The translations under genes were made by a program, and so were the position numbers. A DNA stretch of 5,244 nucleotides, from assembly GCA_024653795.1 (NCBI GenBank), contig JANLHY010000007.1:1-5244 (forward strand). The letters are read 5' to 3'. Below, in pieces: positions 4,629 to 5,244 of the stretch; positions within the stretch are counted from its first letter, which is position 1; every line of letters begins with the position of its first letter. The stretch is from Candidatus Brocadiaceae bacterium (GTDB lineage Bacteria > Planctomycetota > Brocadiia > Brocadiales > Brocadiaceae). The notes beneath the pieces are model-generated. The model had not been told where the DNA came from. It was given only the letters and a program-made list of their open reading frames with translations, and searched no databases.

Positions 4629-5021
4629 CTACGTGTTCGTGTACTGTTCCTCTAGCCCCTGTTTTATAACTTCCTTGACACATTCAAGGTTAAATGGTTT
4701 GGTTATGTAGTCATACGCCCCAAGCCTCATAGCCTCTTGTGCTGTCTTCAAAGTAGCACAAGCCGTGATCATCACAACGGGAAGCCCTGGCCGAATGGCC
4801 TTGATCTGCTGAAGGGTCTCAATACCACCCATTTCAGGCATCATAATATCCAGCAGTACGAAATCCACGCCTCCATCCTTTACCTTTTTAACGGCATCTT
4901 TCCCATTATTTGCCATGTCTGTTACATAACCTTCTTCATAGAGTATTGCAACCAGCATTTCACAAATATCAGATTTATCGTCAACAACCAGAATAACGGG
5001 TTTCTTGAATTCAATTCCCAT
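4629..5021 (-). CDS. Single-domain (CheY-like) response regulator
   Basis: The whole 130-residue protein is one receiver domain with no output domain. The landmarks are all present: D14/D15 for magnesium, phospho-acceptor D58 in LLDIMMPEMGG (56-66), T86 in MITA, Y105 and K108 in YDYITKPF. It should accept phosphate from a histidine kinase or phosphotransfer protein and act through protein contacts, or pass phosphate on as a relay. It resembles the receiver of the NtrC-type protein downstream in general pattern only. It is the first gene of a tight pair with the 214-aa protein (3-nt gap), which is the obvious candidate partner. ATG at 5021 follows AAGGA at six bases. No kinase is encoded in the window. 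Confidence 0.96.
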   Translation of the reverse strand: MGIEFKKPVILVVDDKSDICEMLVAILYEEGYVTDMANNGKDAVKKVKDGGVDFVLLDIMMPEMGGIETLQQIKAIRPGLPVVMITACATLKTAQEAMRLGAYDYITKPFNLECVKEVIKQGLEEQYTNT

Positions 5022-5027
5022 AAAATT

Positions 5028-5032
5028 TCCTT
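5028..5032 (-). promoter_or_regulatory. Ribosome binding site of the CheY-like gene
   Basis: The minus strand reads AAGGA followed by AATTTT and ATG, a well-placed Shine-Dalgarno that fixes the start at 5021. Confidence 0.65.
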
Positions 5033-5074
5033 AAAATTTGCTAATGAAATAAAAGGTATTTTTATGGAGGAAGC

Positions 5075-5089
5075 GCAAGTTTTATTCCT
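5075..5089 (-). promoter_or_regulatory. Possible sigma-54 (-24/-12) promoter of the CheY-like/214-aa operon
   Basis: On the minus strand AGGAATAAAACTTGC has the invariant GG and GC spaced by exactly ten bases and an intact TTGC at -12. The -24 half is weak (AGGAAT against TGGCAC). It would start transcription roughly 40 bases before the ATG, a sensible leader length, and an NtrC-type activator is encoded just downstream. The core match is short enough to arise by chance in AT-rich DNA. Confidence 0.35.
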
Positions 5090-5244
5090 ACTTCGTTTTA
5101 TAATTTTGGAATCTATCTCGACAGGCATTCCAATTAAATAAATTGAAATAATCAAACACCCGTGTAACTTTACTCTAATTATCATGTTAAGTAGAGAAAG
5201 AAATTCCGTTTTAGATTGATTTGAAATTCCTTTGTTACAATGAC
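5090..5244. other. AT-rich upstream DNA, no gene seen
   Basis: There is no supported coding region from here to the right edge; the minus-strand open frame over 4922-5185 is the out-of-frame shadow of the response regulator extended upstream. GAAATTCC occurs twice (5200-5207 and 5223-5230, 23 bases apart), which could be an activator site but is too short to claim. Confidence 0.5.

Noticed and set aside
4922..5185. 87-codon minus-strand open frame overlapping the CheY-like gene
   Set aside because: It is out of frame with a textbook receiver domain and its extra N-terminal part has no domain or start signal.

Overview
The window is bacterial. It carries a sigma-54-type response regulator, and all five recognisable genes read leftward on the minus strand. 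Base composition is moderately AT-leaning by eye. The intergenic DNA is full of palindromic and inverted repeats, and there is a CDC48-type AAA ATPase with the archaeal/eukaryotic-style N domain. This combination would suit an anammox-type planctomycete (Brocadia/Kuenenia-like) or a deltaproteobacterium-like lineage. That placement is inference only, since no phylogenetic marker is present.

Layout in the direction of transcription (right to left): 5244-5022 is upstream DNA with a possible -24/-12 promoter and a clear ribosome binding site. 5021-4629 is a single-domain CheY-like response regulator. 4625-3981, only 3 nt further on, is an uncharacterised 214-aa protein whose last third resembles the TraB/PrgY/TIKI superfamily. 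3988-3958 is a perfect 12-bp hairpin that contains this gene's stop codon. 3895-3827 is an imperfect inverted repeat. 3790-2294 is an NtrC-family regulator (receiver, AAA+, Fis). 2264-2078 is a 187-bp palindromic repeat element. 1962-1441 is a small heat-shock protein of the GvpH-like type. 1390-1204 is a second, 97% identical copy of the 187-bp element. 1203-873 is a gene-free run of three further inverted repeats. 872-1 is the first 290 residues of a CDC48/VAT-type AAA ATPase that runs off the left edge.

Taken together, the genes suggest a regulated protein-quality-control locus. Two phospho-acceptor proteins, one able to activate sigma-54 promoters, lie upstream of a holdase chaperone and an unfoldase/segregase. 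The Hsp20 protein has the N-terminal region I associate with gas-vesicle-associated GvpH proteins, so the locus could be the edge of a gas-vesicle cluster. No gvpA or other gvp gene lies within the window. No histidine kinase is visible either.

The most striking non-coding signal is the pair of 187-bp elements flanking hsp20 as direct repeats. Each is built from two inverted arms, and each arm is itself a hairpin. A second, unrelated REP-doublet-like structure lies at 959-1042. No transposase is present. Plus-strand open frames overlap the minus-strand genes or the repeats and are not supported as genes.
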